Shown here piece by piece: positions 35,115-43,745 of a stretch of 64,000 nucleotides of DNA. The stretch lies in the NCBI GenBank assembly GCA_029571985.1, contig JAKQVC010000047.1, positions 1 through 64,000 on the forward strand, read 5' to 3'. Origin of the DNA: Bacteroidota bacterium. GTDB lineage: Bacteria; Bacteroidota; Bacteroidia; Chitinophagales; BACL12. Made by a program: the position numbers and the translations under genes. Numbering within the stretch: the stretch's first letter is position 1; the number at the start of each line of letters is the position of its first letter. The notes beneath the pieces were generated by a model. That model searched no databases. It was not told where the DNA came from and saw only the letters and a list, made by a program, of their open reading frames with translations.

Positions 35115-36458
35115 ATGGACACCGACAAAACCCCATCCGCATTCGACCAGGTGAGCAATTGGTTCAGTAGGTCTGTTACCGTTAAACTATTTATGATTCT
35201 GCTTCTGGCGCTGCTGCTGCTCATACCGGCCAGCATGATTACAGGTTTGATTCACGAACGACAATCATTGCAAACCGAATCTGTGCAGGAAGTTTCCAGC
35301 AACTGGGCGATGGACCAGGAAATCGTAGGACCTGTAATTACCATTCCTGTTATGAGAACGCAGGCAAATGGCGCGGGCGGATGGATTGAATATGTGCAAT
35401 TACTTCCGGAAAATCTGACGATTAAAGGCAATGTCACGCCCGAACAGTTACACAGAGGTATTTATGAAACTATTGTATATCGCACGAAATTAGATGTTGC
35501 CGCAACTTTCGACACCACATTTGTGCGCTCTGTTATTGGCGAGAACGACAGGATAGACTGGTCGAAGGCAGTAATTTCCATTGGTATACCCGACATGCGC
35601 GGCATCGAGCAAGAAATCCTCTTGCAAATGAATGGAAAAGCCTATACCGTAAATCCGGGAATTCCGGATTATGCCATTGTAAAAAGTGGTGTTTCAGCGG
35701 TTATTCCGCTGGCATCAATTATGGATGGCAGCAGCCTCGATGTGCAATTCTCATTGGCCTTGCAAGGCAGCTCAATTTTAAGTTTTCTGCCAGTCGGCAA
35801 AAACACACATGTTACCTTAAACTCCAAATGGCAGGATCCGGCCTTTACCGGCGCATTTTTACCGGATAGCAGAACCGTAAACAGTGATGGATTTTCAGCC
35901 GACTGGAAAGTGCTGCAACTAAACCGCAACTTCCCGCAAGTGTGGACAGGCAGCACCTATAATGATGAATTGACCACAACCGGCTTCGGGGTTGAATTAA
36001 TAAATGGCGCCGACGACTATCAAAAATCCATGCGTTCGGTTAAATATGCTTTACTCACGATTGCACTTACTTTTTTAACATTCTTTCTAACAGAAACCAT
36101 CAATAAAAAACGCATTCACCCATTCCAATATATTCTGGTTGGACTGGCACTATGTCTATTTTATATTTTATTGATTTCACTGTCGGAACAATTAACATTT
36201 GACACAGCTTATTGCATTTCATCACTTGTCATTGTTGCAATGATTACCTTATACAGCAGAACATTTTTTGCCCTGTGGAAACACAGCTTATTGTTAATGC
36301 TGGTGCTAATAGGTTTATACGGATATCTATACGTCACACTCCAAGCCACCGATTACGCACTACTAATCGGCGCAGCTGGATTAACGGTAATGTTAGGCTT
36401 GACGATGTATCTGACAAGAAGGGTAAATTGGTATGGTTCTTTGAGGAATGAGGAATAA
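35115..36458 (+). CDS. creD: Cell envelope integrity protein CreD
   Basis: The product is 447 residues long. It has one N-terminal span (MILLLALLLLIPASMI), the CreD signature ITGLIHERQSLQTESVQEVSSNWA and GPVITIPV, and a large periplasmic region. Five to six C-terminal spans follow (about 310-440) with TFLTFFLTETINKKRIHPFQYILVGLALCLFYILLISLSEQ. E. coli CreD is an inner-membrane protein of the CreBC regulon that affects envelope integrity and beta-lactam tolerance. A beta-lactamase gene lies 545 bp away, divergently oriented, which is suggestive only. Confidence 0.9.
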   Translation: MDTDKTPSAFDQVSNWFSRSVTVKLFMILLLALLLLIPASMITGLIHERQSLQTESVQEVSSNWAMDQEIVGPVITIPVMRTQANGAGGWIEYVQLLPENLTIKGNVTPEQLHRGIYETIVYRTKLDVAATFDTTFVRSVIGENDRIDWSKAVISIGIPDMRGIEQEILLQMNGKAYTVNPGIPDYAIVKSGVSAVIPLASIMDGSSLDVQFSLALQGSSILSFLPVGKNTHVTLNSKWQDPAFTGAFLPDSRTVNSDGFSADWKVLQLNRNFPQVWTGSTYNDELTTTGFGVELINGADDYQKSMRSVKYALLTIALTFLTFFLTETINKKRIHPFQYILVGLALCLFYILLISLSEQLTFDTAYCISSLVIVAMITLYSRTFFALWKHSLLLMLVLIGLYGYLYVTLQATDYALLIGAAGLTVMLGLTMYLTRRVNWYGSLRNEE

Positions 36459-37219
36459 GGAGAAAGGAATGAGGAAAAAGGAATAAGGAATGAGAGAGCC
36501 TGCTCTGTAGCGAAAGTTTACGGAGCGAAGTGGAGAAAACTTTCTGCTTCAGAGAGGAATGAGGAATAAGGAGAAAGGAATGAGGAATAAGGAATAAGGA
36601 ATGAGAGAGCCTGCTCTGTAGCGAAAGTTTACGGAGCGAAGTGGAGAAAATTTTCTGCTTCAGAGAGGAATGAGGAATAATGCTTAATTACATTTCGCTC
36701 TTGCGTTCGGCTAGATTGCTTCGCCGCTCCTTGGGTCGCGGCTCGCAATGACGATGATGCGTTTAACTTACGTGGTTGCAAAGCAACCACCTCTCGGTTA
36801 AGTTTCCCGTCATTGCGAGCAAGCCTGACGGCGCGCAGCAGAGGCAGGCGAAGCGAAGCAATCTTGCTGATGGTTAGTTAACTTTTAATTCGAAGGATTT
36901 TTTATAGGAATGATGCTCTTGCGTATCAGCCAGATTGCTCCACCACACAACCCTCGACGAAGTCGATTTGCATTCGTCTCACCATTTAAAAAAGGAATAA
37001 GGAATGAGGAATAAGGAATAATGCGCAATTGCATTCCACTCTTGCGTATCAGCCAGATTGCTCCACAACGCACTCCCCTCGACGAAGTCGATTTGCATTC
37101 GTCTCACCATTTAAAAAAGGAATGAGGAATGAGGAATAAGTAATGAGGAATGCAAATAAAATTGCACTACCTGATACCTGATACCTGATACCTGATACCT
37201 GATACCTGCTACCTGATAC
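36459..37219. repeat. Repeat-dense intergenic region
   Basis: The stretch contains RAGGAAT heptamers (36455-36500, 36555-36605, 36665-36675, about 36994-37015 and 37119-37150). Two copies of a long hairpin with centre GCGAAGT lie at 36503-36554 and 36614-36665. A segment nearly identical to 42-190 lies at 36662-36790 and includes hairpin GTGGTTGC-AAA-GCAACCAC. An inverted CGTCATTGCGAG repeat at 36808-36862 contains a GCGCAGC centre. A segment with TCGA-CGAAG-TCGA is duplicated (36920-36990, 37045-37115). Seven 7-bp CTGATAC units (one CTGCTAC) lie at 37171-37219. No gene is seen. Confidence 0.8.
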
Positions 37220-37234
37220 CCATTAATAAATACT

Positions 37235-37277
37235 AAAAAAGCAGCACAATTCCTATCCCCAATTGTGCTGCTTTTTT
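37235..37277. terminator. Bidirectional intrinsic terminator
   Basis: A perfect 17-bp stem AAAAAAGCAGCACAATT (37235-37251) / AATTGTGCTGCTTTTTT (37261-37277). It lies 19 bp past the stop of the minus-strand lipoprotein gene. Confidence 0.85.
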
Positions 37278-37295
37278 GTATCACTCCTGTGTGAA

Positions 37296-38423
37296 TTACA
37301 TGTACTTAAAATAAATAAATTTCGGTCTGTAGATACGTGCGTCATCGAAGAGGTCGAAGAAATTGAGACTGTTTTTATTATACGACAGCAATAAATATCC
37401 GGAGCCGGTGGTAAATTGGGTATGCACCCATGCATTATATGTCCAGATATCACCACCCGTTTCAGGAGTGGTATAAATGGTTTGTTTAGTTGTCCACGGA
37501 CCGGTTGGTGAAGTAGCTTCCCAACTATAAATGTCGTTGCCAAATAACACTTCTTGTGTAACAAGGCGATATTTACCTGCATGATAAAAAACAGCAAATT
37601 GTGGTGATACATCCACATTGAGTCCGCTCGGACGTTTCATACGACCGATAGTACTTTCCGGTTCTGTTAATACCCAGCTGGTGCCATTCCACCATTCGCG
37701 GGTTCCCCGGATATTTCCAGCAGGATATCTGCACACATGACCGTATTTTGTGAATGTATACGTTTCAGGTCCATATACATAAATATAACCACCATCTTCC
37801 ATCACATGAGCGCCCCACATGATATCTGTATCAGTAAATACGGTAGTGCGATTACCTTCCACTAAACCAGGCAAGCTAAATGTGACTAAATCGGTACGGA
37901 TATAGGCAAAATCAAATGCTTCAGGACCGGTTCGAATATAGTATTGCATAAACACGTAAAGTGTATCACCTATAACTGTACCATCGCCCGGCCAGTACCA
38001 TTCATTATCCGGATCGTCGGTATTGACCAATGCTTCCGGTGCATCAATGGTATTGCCGCACACGGTAGTAAAATTCGAGCCTGTTTGCACCATGAAACAA
38101 TTGCGTATCAGAGGTGTAAATGGTCGCGAGTAATCTGCGTACACGGTATCTAAAAAACTATCGCCGAACATCCAAACGGTTCTGCCATCGGGTAATAAAA
38201 CCGAATAAGTTGCGTCGCCGCCTGTCCAGCCATTTCCGCTTCTATCGAAGAAGGTGTTGAATTTATTAGCAGGCTTAGTGGTAATGCCGGCTGCAGCCAG
38301 ATTATCCTCATCAATTGTGGGGTTTGTAACATTCGGATTTGGAACAAGCCGTTCGCAGGTGGTGAAGGTGAGCAACGTTGCGCAGGCGATCAGCAAGTGC
38401 CCGAATCGGGTTAAGGTTGACAT
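37296..38423 (-). CDS. Five-bladed-propeller lipoprotein (DUF4185/DUF5005-like)
   Basis: The product is 375 residues long. The N-terminus is lipoprotein-like (LLIACATLLTFTTC, Cys about residue 23). A propeller follows with GWTGGDATYSVLLPDGRTVWMFGDSFLD (65-92), GDGTVIGDTLYVFMQYY, DIMWGAHVMEDGGYIYVYG and PQFAVFYHAGKYRLVTQE. The GGDxxxSxxLPDGRxxWxFGDS block is typical of DUF4185/DUF5005 proteins with a glycoside-hydrolase-43/117-like fold. An enzymatic role is not established. It is probably exposed on the cell surface. Monocistronic. Confidence 0.78.
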   Translation of the reverse strand: MSTLTRFGHLLIACATLLTFTTCERLVPNPNVTNPTIDEDNLAAAGITTKPANKFNTFFDRSGNGWTGGDATYSVLLPDGRTVWMFGDSFLDTVYADYSRPFTPLIRNCFMVQTGSNFTTVCGNTIDAPEALVNTDDPDNEWYWPGDGTVIGDTLYVFMQYYIRTGPEAFDFAYIRTDLVTFSLPGLVEGNRTTVFTDTDIMWGAHVMEDGGYIYVYGPETYTFTKYGHVCRYPAGNIRGTREWWNGTSWVLTEPESTIGRMKRPSGLNVDVSPQFAVFYHAGKYRLVTQEVLFGNDIYSWEATSPTGPWTTKQTIYTTPETGGDIWTYNAWVHTQFTTGSGYLLLSYNKNSLNFFDLFDDARIYRPKFIYFKYM

Positions 38424-38473
38424 ATGTAAAATGAAGTTCTAAACAAATTTACCATAATCTGAACAGACCCTCC

Positions 38474-38481
38474 TACTTTTG
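38474..38481 (+). promoter_or_regulatory. -7 element of ctaA
   Basis: TACTTTTG fits TAnnTTTG and lies 15 bp before the ATG. No TTG is found at the expected upstream spacing. Confidence 0.45.
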
Positions 38482-38496
38482 CGTTAAACTTAAGCT

Positions 38497-39510
38497 ATGC
38501 GCGCGGTCAGGATATGGTTATGGGTTGGTGTGGTGATGGTGTTGATTCAGGTAATGTTGGGCGGTATCACCCGATTAACGGAATCAGGTTTGTCGATTGT
38601 AGAGTGGAATGTGGTAATGGGCAGTTTTCCGCCCACTTCAGATGCAGCCTGGCAACAGGAATTTGAAAAGTATCAGCAATCAGCTCAATTTGAAAAAGTA
38701 AATACGGATTTCACCGTTCAGGAATTTAAACAAATTTTCTGGTGGGAATTTATTCATCGCCTTTGGGCACGTTTAATCGGATTTGTATTTCTCTTTCCAT
38801 TCATTTGGTTTTTATTCAAAAAATATTTTTCACGCGATTGGGTGAAGAAATTACTTATTGTTTTTGTTTTAGGTGGACTGCAAGGGTTTGTCGGCTGGAT
38901 TATGGTTGCCAGTGGATTGGCTGGTGACCCCTGGGTGGATCCAAGTAAATTGACCATTCACTTGTTATTAGCGCTCATGGTATATGTGTACTTAATTTGG
39001 CTGGCATTATCGTGGCAAGACAAAAACCTCAGGCCCAAAAATGTTGCCTTGTTTAAAGGCATGCGTTGGATTACCGTATTCGTTTTTATTCAGATTGGAT
39101 TAGGCGGCTTAATGGCCGGAACAGATGCGGGCAGAATCTATACCACCTGGCCTCTGATGCAGGGGCGATTTGCGCCGGAGGGCGCTTTCAGCGGATTATT
39201 GACTGCTGATAAATTAGTTGCACTGACACCGGAAATCAACTTTATACATCGCACATTTGCCATACTGGTTACGGGAATTATTGTGTTTTTGTGGTGGAAG
39301 AACCGCAGCAATATGAGTCGTCATCAATTTCAATTATTTACCACAGTTGTATTTTTAGTGTGTCTTCAATTTTTATTAGGTGTATTCACACTGATTAACT
39401 CGGCGCAACAAATTCCGGTTTTTTTAGGCGTAGCCCATCAAACGGTTGCCTGTATTTTATTATGTGTTTGCATCATGGTGATGTATAATGCCAAGGGCAA
39501 ATCAGCATGA
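38497..39510 (+). CDS. ctaA: Heme A synthase (COX15/CtaA)
   Basis: The product is 337 residues long with eight membrane spans. The four heme-ligand histidines lie in FIHRLWARLIG (first bundle), SKLTIHLLLALM, NFIHRTFAILVTG and GVAHQTVACILL. The motifs GGITRLTESGLSIVEW and GGLMAGTDAGRIYTTWPLM identify the long COX15-type form. It oxidises the C8 methyl of heme O to the formyl group of heme A for aa3-type cytochrome oxidase, so the organism respires oxygen. Single gene; the partner ctaB is not in the window. Confidence 0.93.
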   Translation: MRAVRIWLWVGVVMVLIQVMLGGITRLTESGLSIVEWNVVMGSFPPTSDAAWQQEFEKYQQSAQFEKVNTDFTVQEFKQIFWWEFIHRLWARLIGFVFLFPFIWFLFKKYFSRDWVKKLLIVFVLGGLQGFVGWIMVASGLAGDPWVDPSKLTIHLLLALMVYVYLIWLALSWQDKNLRPKNVALFKGMRWITVFVFIQIGLGGLMAGTDAGRIYTTWPLMQGRFAPEGAFSGLLTADKLVALTPEINFIHRTFAILVTGIIVFLWWKNRSNMSRHQFQLFTTVVFLVCLQFLLGVFTLINSAQQIPVFLGVAHQTVACILLCVCIMVMYNAKGKSA

Positions 39511-39520
39511 TGTATCTGGG

Positions 39521-40054
39521 TTAAGCCTGTTGCTTGATATAATCAGCGCGATCAAGTGCATATACAACGCCCGGTTGATTGTCAAAATTAAAATCATGAC
39601 TATAAGTCATGCCTATTTTCTTTAGCACCTTAACAGATGTACTATTGGCAGTCATGGCGCGCCCCACAATTCGATTCAGACCCAAAGTATTAAATCCATA
39701 TGCAAGCGAAGCCAATGCCGTTTCCGTTGCATACCCCTGATTCCAGTATGCGCGCAGCAATCGGAATCCGATATCATATTCATTATTTTCAGCAGTATAT
39801 TTCAAACCACACCATCCAATGCATGTTTGATCCTGCTTTAATACAATTGCGAGTCGGCCCACCTGATATTTTTGATACTGGTCGTATTGCCGAATAAAAT
39901 TTTGTGTTGCCTCCAGACTGGCAAATGGTCCATCTCCGGTATACTGAATGACCAGCGGATCCAGGTTCATGTCGTACATGACCGGTGCATGTTCCACCAT
40001 AATATCAGACATGATGGTGCGCGGTGTTTCGAGTCGAATAAGTGGAGATGACAT
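39521..40054 (-). CDS. GNAT N-acetyltransferase
   Basis: The product is 177 residues long. It has LETPRTIMSDIMVEHAPVMYDMNLD, YDIGFRLLRAYWNQGYATETALASLAYGF (acetyl-CoA loop) and GRAMTANSTSVKVLKKIGMTYSHDF (motif B). It is a RimJ/RimL-type acetyltransferase with unknown acceptor. It lies 9 bp downstream of the methyltransferase gene and is probably cotranscribed with it. Confidence 0.87.
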   Translation of the reverse strand: MSSPLIRLETPRTIMSDIMVEHAPVMYDMNLDPLVIQYTGDGPFASLEATQNFIRQYDQYQKYQVGRLAIVLKQDQTCIGWCGLKYTAENNEYDIGFRLLRAYWNQGYATETALASLAYGFNTLGLNRIVGRAMTANSTSVKVLKKIGMTYSHDFNFDNQPGVVYALDRADYIKQQA

Positions 40055-40063
40055 GTGTATTAG

Positions 40064-40816
40064 TTAAGGTCTCGTGCAAATCAGATACAACATACCCGTG
40101 CGTTTGCCTTGTGCTGGATTTTCCAGCTCGCCGGCATTTTTAACATCTACCATAGTAAATCCGATATGTTGTAATTCCTCCGTTATCTTTTTTCGACGCA
40201 CCCAATACAGAACGGGTTGATGTTTGTGAAAGAATTTTTTATTTACAGCACCATTTAATTTCAGCCATGGCAAATCATAACCTGTCCCTTTTTCGCCGCG
40301 CAGTCGTCGCAATAATACAAGCACACTGCTCAGTATTGGATTATACCAACGCGCTTCATAATCGAGAAAGGAAAACACACATACGGAGCCGGGTTTTGCC
40401 ACACGATATGCTTCACGGAGTGCTGTATGAAATAAAGTTCTGTCTTCAATGAAACACAGTACCTGTTGCGGGTATATCAGGTAATCAAATTGTTGATCCG
40501 GGTATATAGATAAATCAGCAGCATTAGCTACCTGAAATTGCACCGCAGATTGCTTTTTTTCGGCAAGCTCCCGCGCATGTGCAATCATTTTCGGGACAAT
40601 ATCGAAGGCTTGTATATCCTTAAATCCAAGTTGTTCGAGGTAAAAAGCTATGCGGCCGCCTCCTGTTCCTGCTTCAAGTACTGATTTTGTAGCATCGGTA
40701 AAATAGTTGCGAATCAAAAGTGCTTCAGCGGCAATAATACCCTGTTCATTTGCCCAGCGATCAAATAAATCATGTGCGTATAAATCCGCATTTACATGGT
40801 GAATAGGCTCTGACAT
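40064..40816 (-). CDS. Class I SAM-dependent methyltransferase
   Basis: The product is 250 residues long, a Rossmann-type methyltransferase. It has motif I VLEAGTGGGRIAFYL (about 47-61), FDIVPKMIAHAR (motif post-I) and FDYLIYPQQVLCFI (motif II), followed by AYRVAKPGSVCVFSFLDYEARW. The substrate is unknown. It resembles the Methyltransf_11/25 group acting on small molecules. First gene of a pair with a GNAT enzyme. Confidence 0.87.
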   Translation of the reverse strand: MSEPIHHVNADLYAHDLFDRWANEQGIIAAEALLIRNYFTDATKSVLEAGTGGGRIAFYLEQLGFKDIQAFDIVPKMIAHARELAEKKQSAVQFQVANAADLSIYPDQQFDYLIYPQQVLCFIEDRTLFHTALREAYRVAKPGSVCVFSFLDYEARWYNPILSSVLVLLRRLRGEKGTGYDLPWLKLNGAVNKKFFHKHQPVLYWVRRKKITEELQHIGFTMVDVKNAGELENPAQGKRTGMLYLICTRP

Positions 40817-40924
40817 GGCAGGGCTAAATTAAACAATTGGTTGTTAAGGGAACCCGGCTGATAAACAGATTTATTGCAATCACAAACGTTCCGGCTTAGT
40901 GCGACAATGTTGATGCGAATAAAA

Positions 40925-41341
40925 TTATGAATTTCCTTTCACCGATACTTTAATCATTTTCTTCAGCACTTGTATATCCACATCTGCAAGTTTGTTGATA
41001 TAAATACAACCGCCACCAGTTTTATGTTTGCCTAATTTTTCCAGGAATGGATTTAATGCAGAACGACTGCCCATCAGGTATAAGGAAAAATTCGCTTTGC
41101 GGGGAGAAAATCCAATTATAAACCAATCTACCTGTCGGCCTGTAGCGGGACTTGTATAGCGTTTATCGCCAAATGCAACAATTGCTTTTCCCCACATACG
41201 TGGTTTCGTTTTGGTTGCTTCTTCCATTAACGCAATCAATGTTTGTGCGTCCTGTATCCGCTGTTCTGATTCCAGCGATTGGATGAAATCATTTACACTA
41301 GCGTCAGTTGCTTGTGTTTTAATTTTTGCCAGTTTTCCCAT
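40925..41341 (-). CDS. DUF1801 domain protein
   Basis: The product is 138 residues long. It has KTQATDASVNDFIQSLESEQRIQDAQTLIALMEEATK, then KPRMWGKAIVAFGDKRYTSPATGRQVDWFIIGFSPRKANFSLYLM and the terminal KHKTGGGCIYINKLADVDIQVLKKMI. This is the small YdhG-like DUF1801 fold. Cytosolic; biochemical role unknown. Confidence 0.87.
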   Translation of the reverse strand: MGKLAKIKTQATDASVNDFIQSLESEQRIQDAQTLIALMEEATKTKPRMWGKAIVAFGDKRYTSPATGRQVDWFIIGFSPRKANFSLYLMGSRSALNPFLEKLGKHKTGGGCIYINKLADVDIQVLKKMIKVSVKGNS

Positions 41342-41388
41342 GGTTCTGATGATTTATCTGTTTGCTATTATAAAACGGGAGAAGGCCT

Positions 41389-41925
41389 TTATGCAGGCTG
41401 AGATTGTTTCCGTTTAAGAATTAGTGAACTGATGAGTGACACCAGAATACCTATAGGCAGTATTTCCATGTAGGTAATCATGAAAAAATACAGCGGTTTT
41501 TTATACATCTCTGTCGACTTAGCCAATTCTGCCGTTTTTTCAGCGATTTCCGTTTCTGAGGCGCCGGAAGACTTCAGGTCATCAAGCATTTTTGCGCTAA
41601 ACTTATCCATAAAATCCGGCATGAAGTACACGTAATCAATTCTCCAGGAAATTACATACATCGTAGAGGCTATCAATACTATTGCCAGACCAATGCCGAA
41701 CGCCTTGCCAAAGGATATAAATCCCTGATTCAACTTGTCTCGATAATTGCGAATACCCACAAACACCAAGGAGAAGGCAACCAACATGGATGCATAGCCA
41801 ATCATCATGGAAGTGCCATAATCGACATTACCTTCACAATGGCTGAGGTAGTTCATGGAAATGAGCATGAAGGTTGAAACCATTAAGCCTGAAATGATTC
41901 CATAGATTAGGATGTTCTTTTTCAT
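41389..41925 (-). CDS. DUF4199 family membrane protein
   Basis: The product is 178 residues long with four membrane spans (IYGIISGLMVSTFMLISM, MIGYASMLVAFSLVFVGI, FGKAFGIGLAIVLIASTMYVI, YFMITYMEILPIGILVSLISSLIL). A charged loop carries the family pattern IRNYRDKLNQGFISFGKAF. DUF4199 is widespread in Bacteroidota, and its gene often lies next to a LuxR-type regulator, as here (113 bp upstream, same strand). Function unknown. Confidence 0.85.
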   Translation of the reverse strand: MKKNILIYGIISGLMVSTFMLISMNYLSHCEGNVDYGTSMMIGYASMLVAFSLVFVGIRNYRDKLNQGFISFGKAFGIGLAIVLIASTMYVISWRIDYVYFMPDFMDKFSAKMLDDLKSSGASETEIAEKTAELAKSTEMYKKPLYFFMITYMEILPIGILVSLISSLILKRKQSQPA

Positions 41926-42037
41926 TTGTGTTTTATTTTATGGGGCCAAAAGTGTGGTGACTGAACCGGATTTCGGTCATACTTTCGGCCGATTTTGCCT
42001 GTATGTGGTGTAAAATTCTACTAAAGTACGAACACTT

Positions 42038-42523
42038 TCAGGGTATTACACGCAAGGCCCTGGCTCGTTCAATGGCCTGGGTTCTGCGTTTCACATCGAG
42101 TTTAACAAAGAGGCTTTGGTTATGTGTTTTGATGGTACTCAGCGAAATAAACAGGGTATTCGCAATTTCCTGGTTGCTCAATCCCTTCGCCATAAGTCCA
42201 AGCACCTCCACTTCTCTTTTGCTTAAATCAAGACGTCGGATGGCCGCCTCATCAGGTACAAAATGGTCGGTACTGAGTACCGGAATTTCCTTTTCAACGA
42301 TAATCGTTTGCACTTTAGGTTTCGACAGTTTCAAGGCCAGCCAGATACCAAGTGCCGTGAACAACAGGGCAATGCACCCAATAAACAGTTCGAATGCATG
42401 GTCGTATACAACGAAGCGCAGCTCCATCCAATTCAGCAAAAACATACATGCCGCCATACTACAGCCGTAGAGCAGAATATCTTTGTATTTAATCCAAAAC
42501 GATTTGAAGTCAGCCACCTGCAT
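42038..42523 (-). CDS. Membrane-anchored LuxR-type transcription regulator
   Basis: The product is 161 residues long. Two spans (ILLYGCSMAACMFLLNW, LFIGCIALLFTALGIWLAL) lead to a GerE/LuxR helix-turn-helix at about 93-157: LSKREVEVLGLMAKGLSNQEIANTLFISLSTIKTHNQSLFVKLDVKRRTQAIERA. The family binds DNA through this C-terminal domain. Here it is tethered to the membrane without a response-regulator receiver domain. Upstream of the DUF4199 gene and likely to form a functional pair with it. Confidence 0.87.
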   Translation of the reverse strand: MQVADFKSFWIKYKDILLYGCSMAACMFLLNWMELRFVVYDHAFELFIGCIALLFTALGIWLALKLSKPKVQTIIVEKEIPVLSTDHFVPDEAAIRRLDLSKREVEVLGLMAKGLSNQEIANTLFISLSTIKTHNQSLFVKLDVKRRTQAIERARALRVIP

Positions 42524-42648
42524 GCATCCTTTTCTTTGTGGGACAAGTTACCTTTTGTAAAAGTAGATAAACTACCGGATTTCATACATGGTGTCACGGC
42601 AAATACAGACAAACGCAAACAAGGTCTTATAATAACCTGTTGGGTTTG

Positions 42649-43512
42649 TCACATGATTTCGTACACATGCTTACGGATGTTGGAGGCAATCTTTTCGATA
42701 GGCAGGTCATTTGTGTCTCCGCCAAACGGATCTTCTATTTCTTCGGCAATTAACTCAAGGCTGGCCAATACATAAAAAATAAATACAACAACCGGAATAA
42801 CATAATAACCCAAGCTAAATACGAATCCAAAAGGCAGAGTCATTACGAAGAAGAAAATAAATTTCTTTATAAAGGCATTATAGGAATAAGGGATGGGTGT
42901 GTTTTTAATCCGTTCGCAGGCGCCGCAGATGTCGGTGAAGGACTGCAATTCGCTGTTGATGATAAAAAACTGGTCGCCGGTAATTTTTCCGGAAGTATAT
43001 AAATAATTTGAACGCTTAAACAACAAAGAGGCCACCTGATTGGGTTTATGTTTGTGATGTTCAATCTCAAGGTCGAGGCCTTCGAATAACATCAGGCTGA
43101 CTTCTTCATTCATCAGGTGTTTCGCCAATACATCGGCATATCCGGCAATTAGATTTTTGAAATAGAGTTTTTCGTGATCACTTTCAATATAGGCATTTAA
43201 TTTAATGGCCAGATTTCTGCTATTATTAACCAGTGAACCCCAAAGTTTACGCCCTTCCCACCAGCGGTCATAGGCCGTATTGGTGCGATAAGCCAGCAAC
43301 AGGGACAGCACAAACCCCACAGTGGTATGCATAATGGTGAGGTTTCTGACATAACTGGATTCACTCAATTTCCAATATTCCATTTCCAGATAAGCGATAA
43401 TGCCCGAATAAGCAGCAATCAGCAGCATCATAGGCATTAGCTTACGAAAGGTATCCGATTTATGGAACCTGAAAATAAATGTTATCCAGTCTTTGGGGTT
43501 ATATTTAATCAT
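42649..43512 (-). CDS. Bestrophin-family ion channel
   Basis: The product is 287 residues from the ATG at 43512, which starts MIKYNPKDW as in homologues. The longer frame adds twelve atypical residues. It has bestrophin/UPF0187 features: LLIAAYSGIIAYLEM (TM1), MHTTVGFVLSLLLAYRTNTAYDRWWEGRKLWGSLVNNSRNL (neck and family signature), CERIKNTPIPYSYNAFIKKFIFFFVMTLPFGF (TM3), and the C-terminal EIEDPFGGDTNDLPIEKI. Bacterial members are pentameric channels, some cation- and some anion-selective. Confidence 0.9.
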   Translation of the reverse strand: MIKYNPKDWITFIFRFHKSDTFRKLMPMMLLIAAYSGIIAYLEMEYWKLSESSYVRNLTIMHTTVGFVLSLLLAYRTNTAYDRWWEGRKLWGSLVNNSRNLAIKLNAYIESDHEKLYFKNLIAGYADVLAKHLMNEEVSLMLFEGLDLEIEHHKHKPNQVASLLFKRSNYLYTSGKITGDQFFIINSELQSFTDICGACERIKNTPIPYSYNAFIKKFIFFFVMTLPFGFVFSLGYYVIPVVVFIFYVLASLELIAEEIEDPFGGDTNDLPIEKIASNIRKHVYEIM

Positions 43513-43745
43513 ACCGCTTATATAAATTTCACAAGAAAGTTGCCACAAAGGTAAGGCATACCGGAAACTCGAAACTTGAGTGAAGCATATTATTTCTCGG
43601 TTTACACAAAAGCGTGCGCGAAGGATAAAGTAAAAAATGTGCTTGTTAACAAAAAATACCTTTAAACCACGCTGCTGAACTATGATAAAAGTTGTTTCAT
43701 TTCTCCCCCCAAAAAAAGAAAGACACTTAGAAGACTGAATGACAA

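Noticed and set aside
34678-35154. 158-codon plus-strand ORF before creD
   Set aside because: It runs through GC-rich hairpin repeats, overlaps the creD promoter and start, and has no protein-like composition.
37171-37219. CRISPR or VNTR gene regulation by CTGATAC repeats
   Set aside because: A 7-bp perfect tandem with no spacers and no gene reading through it. Recorded only as a repeat.
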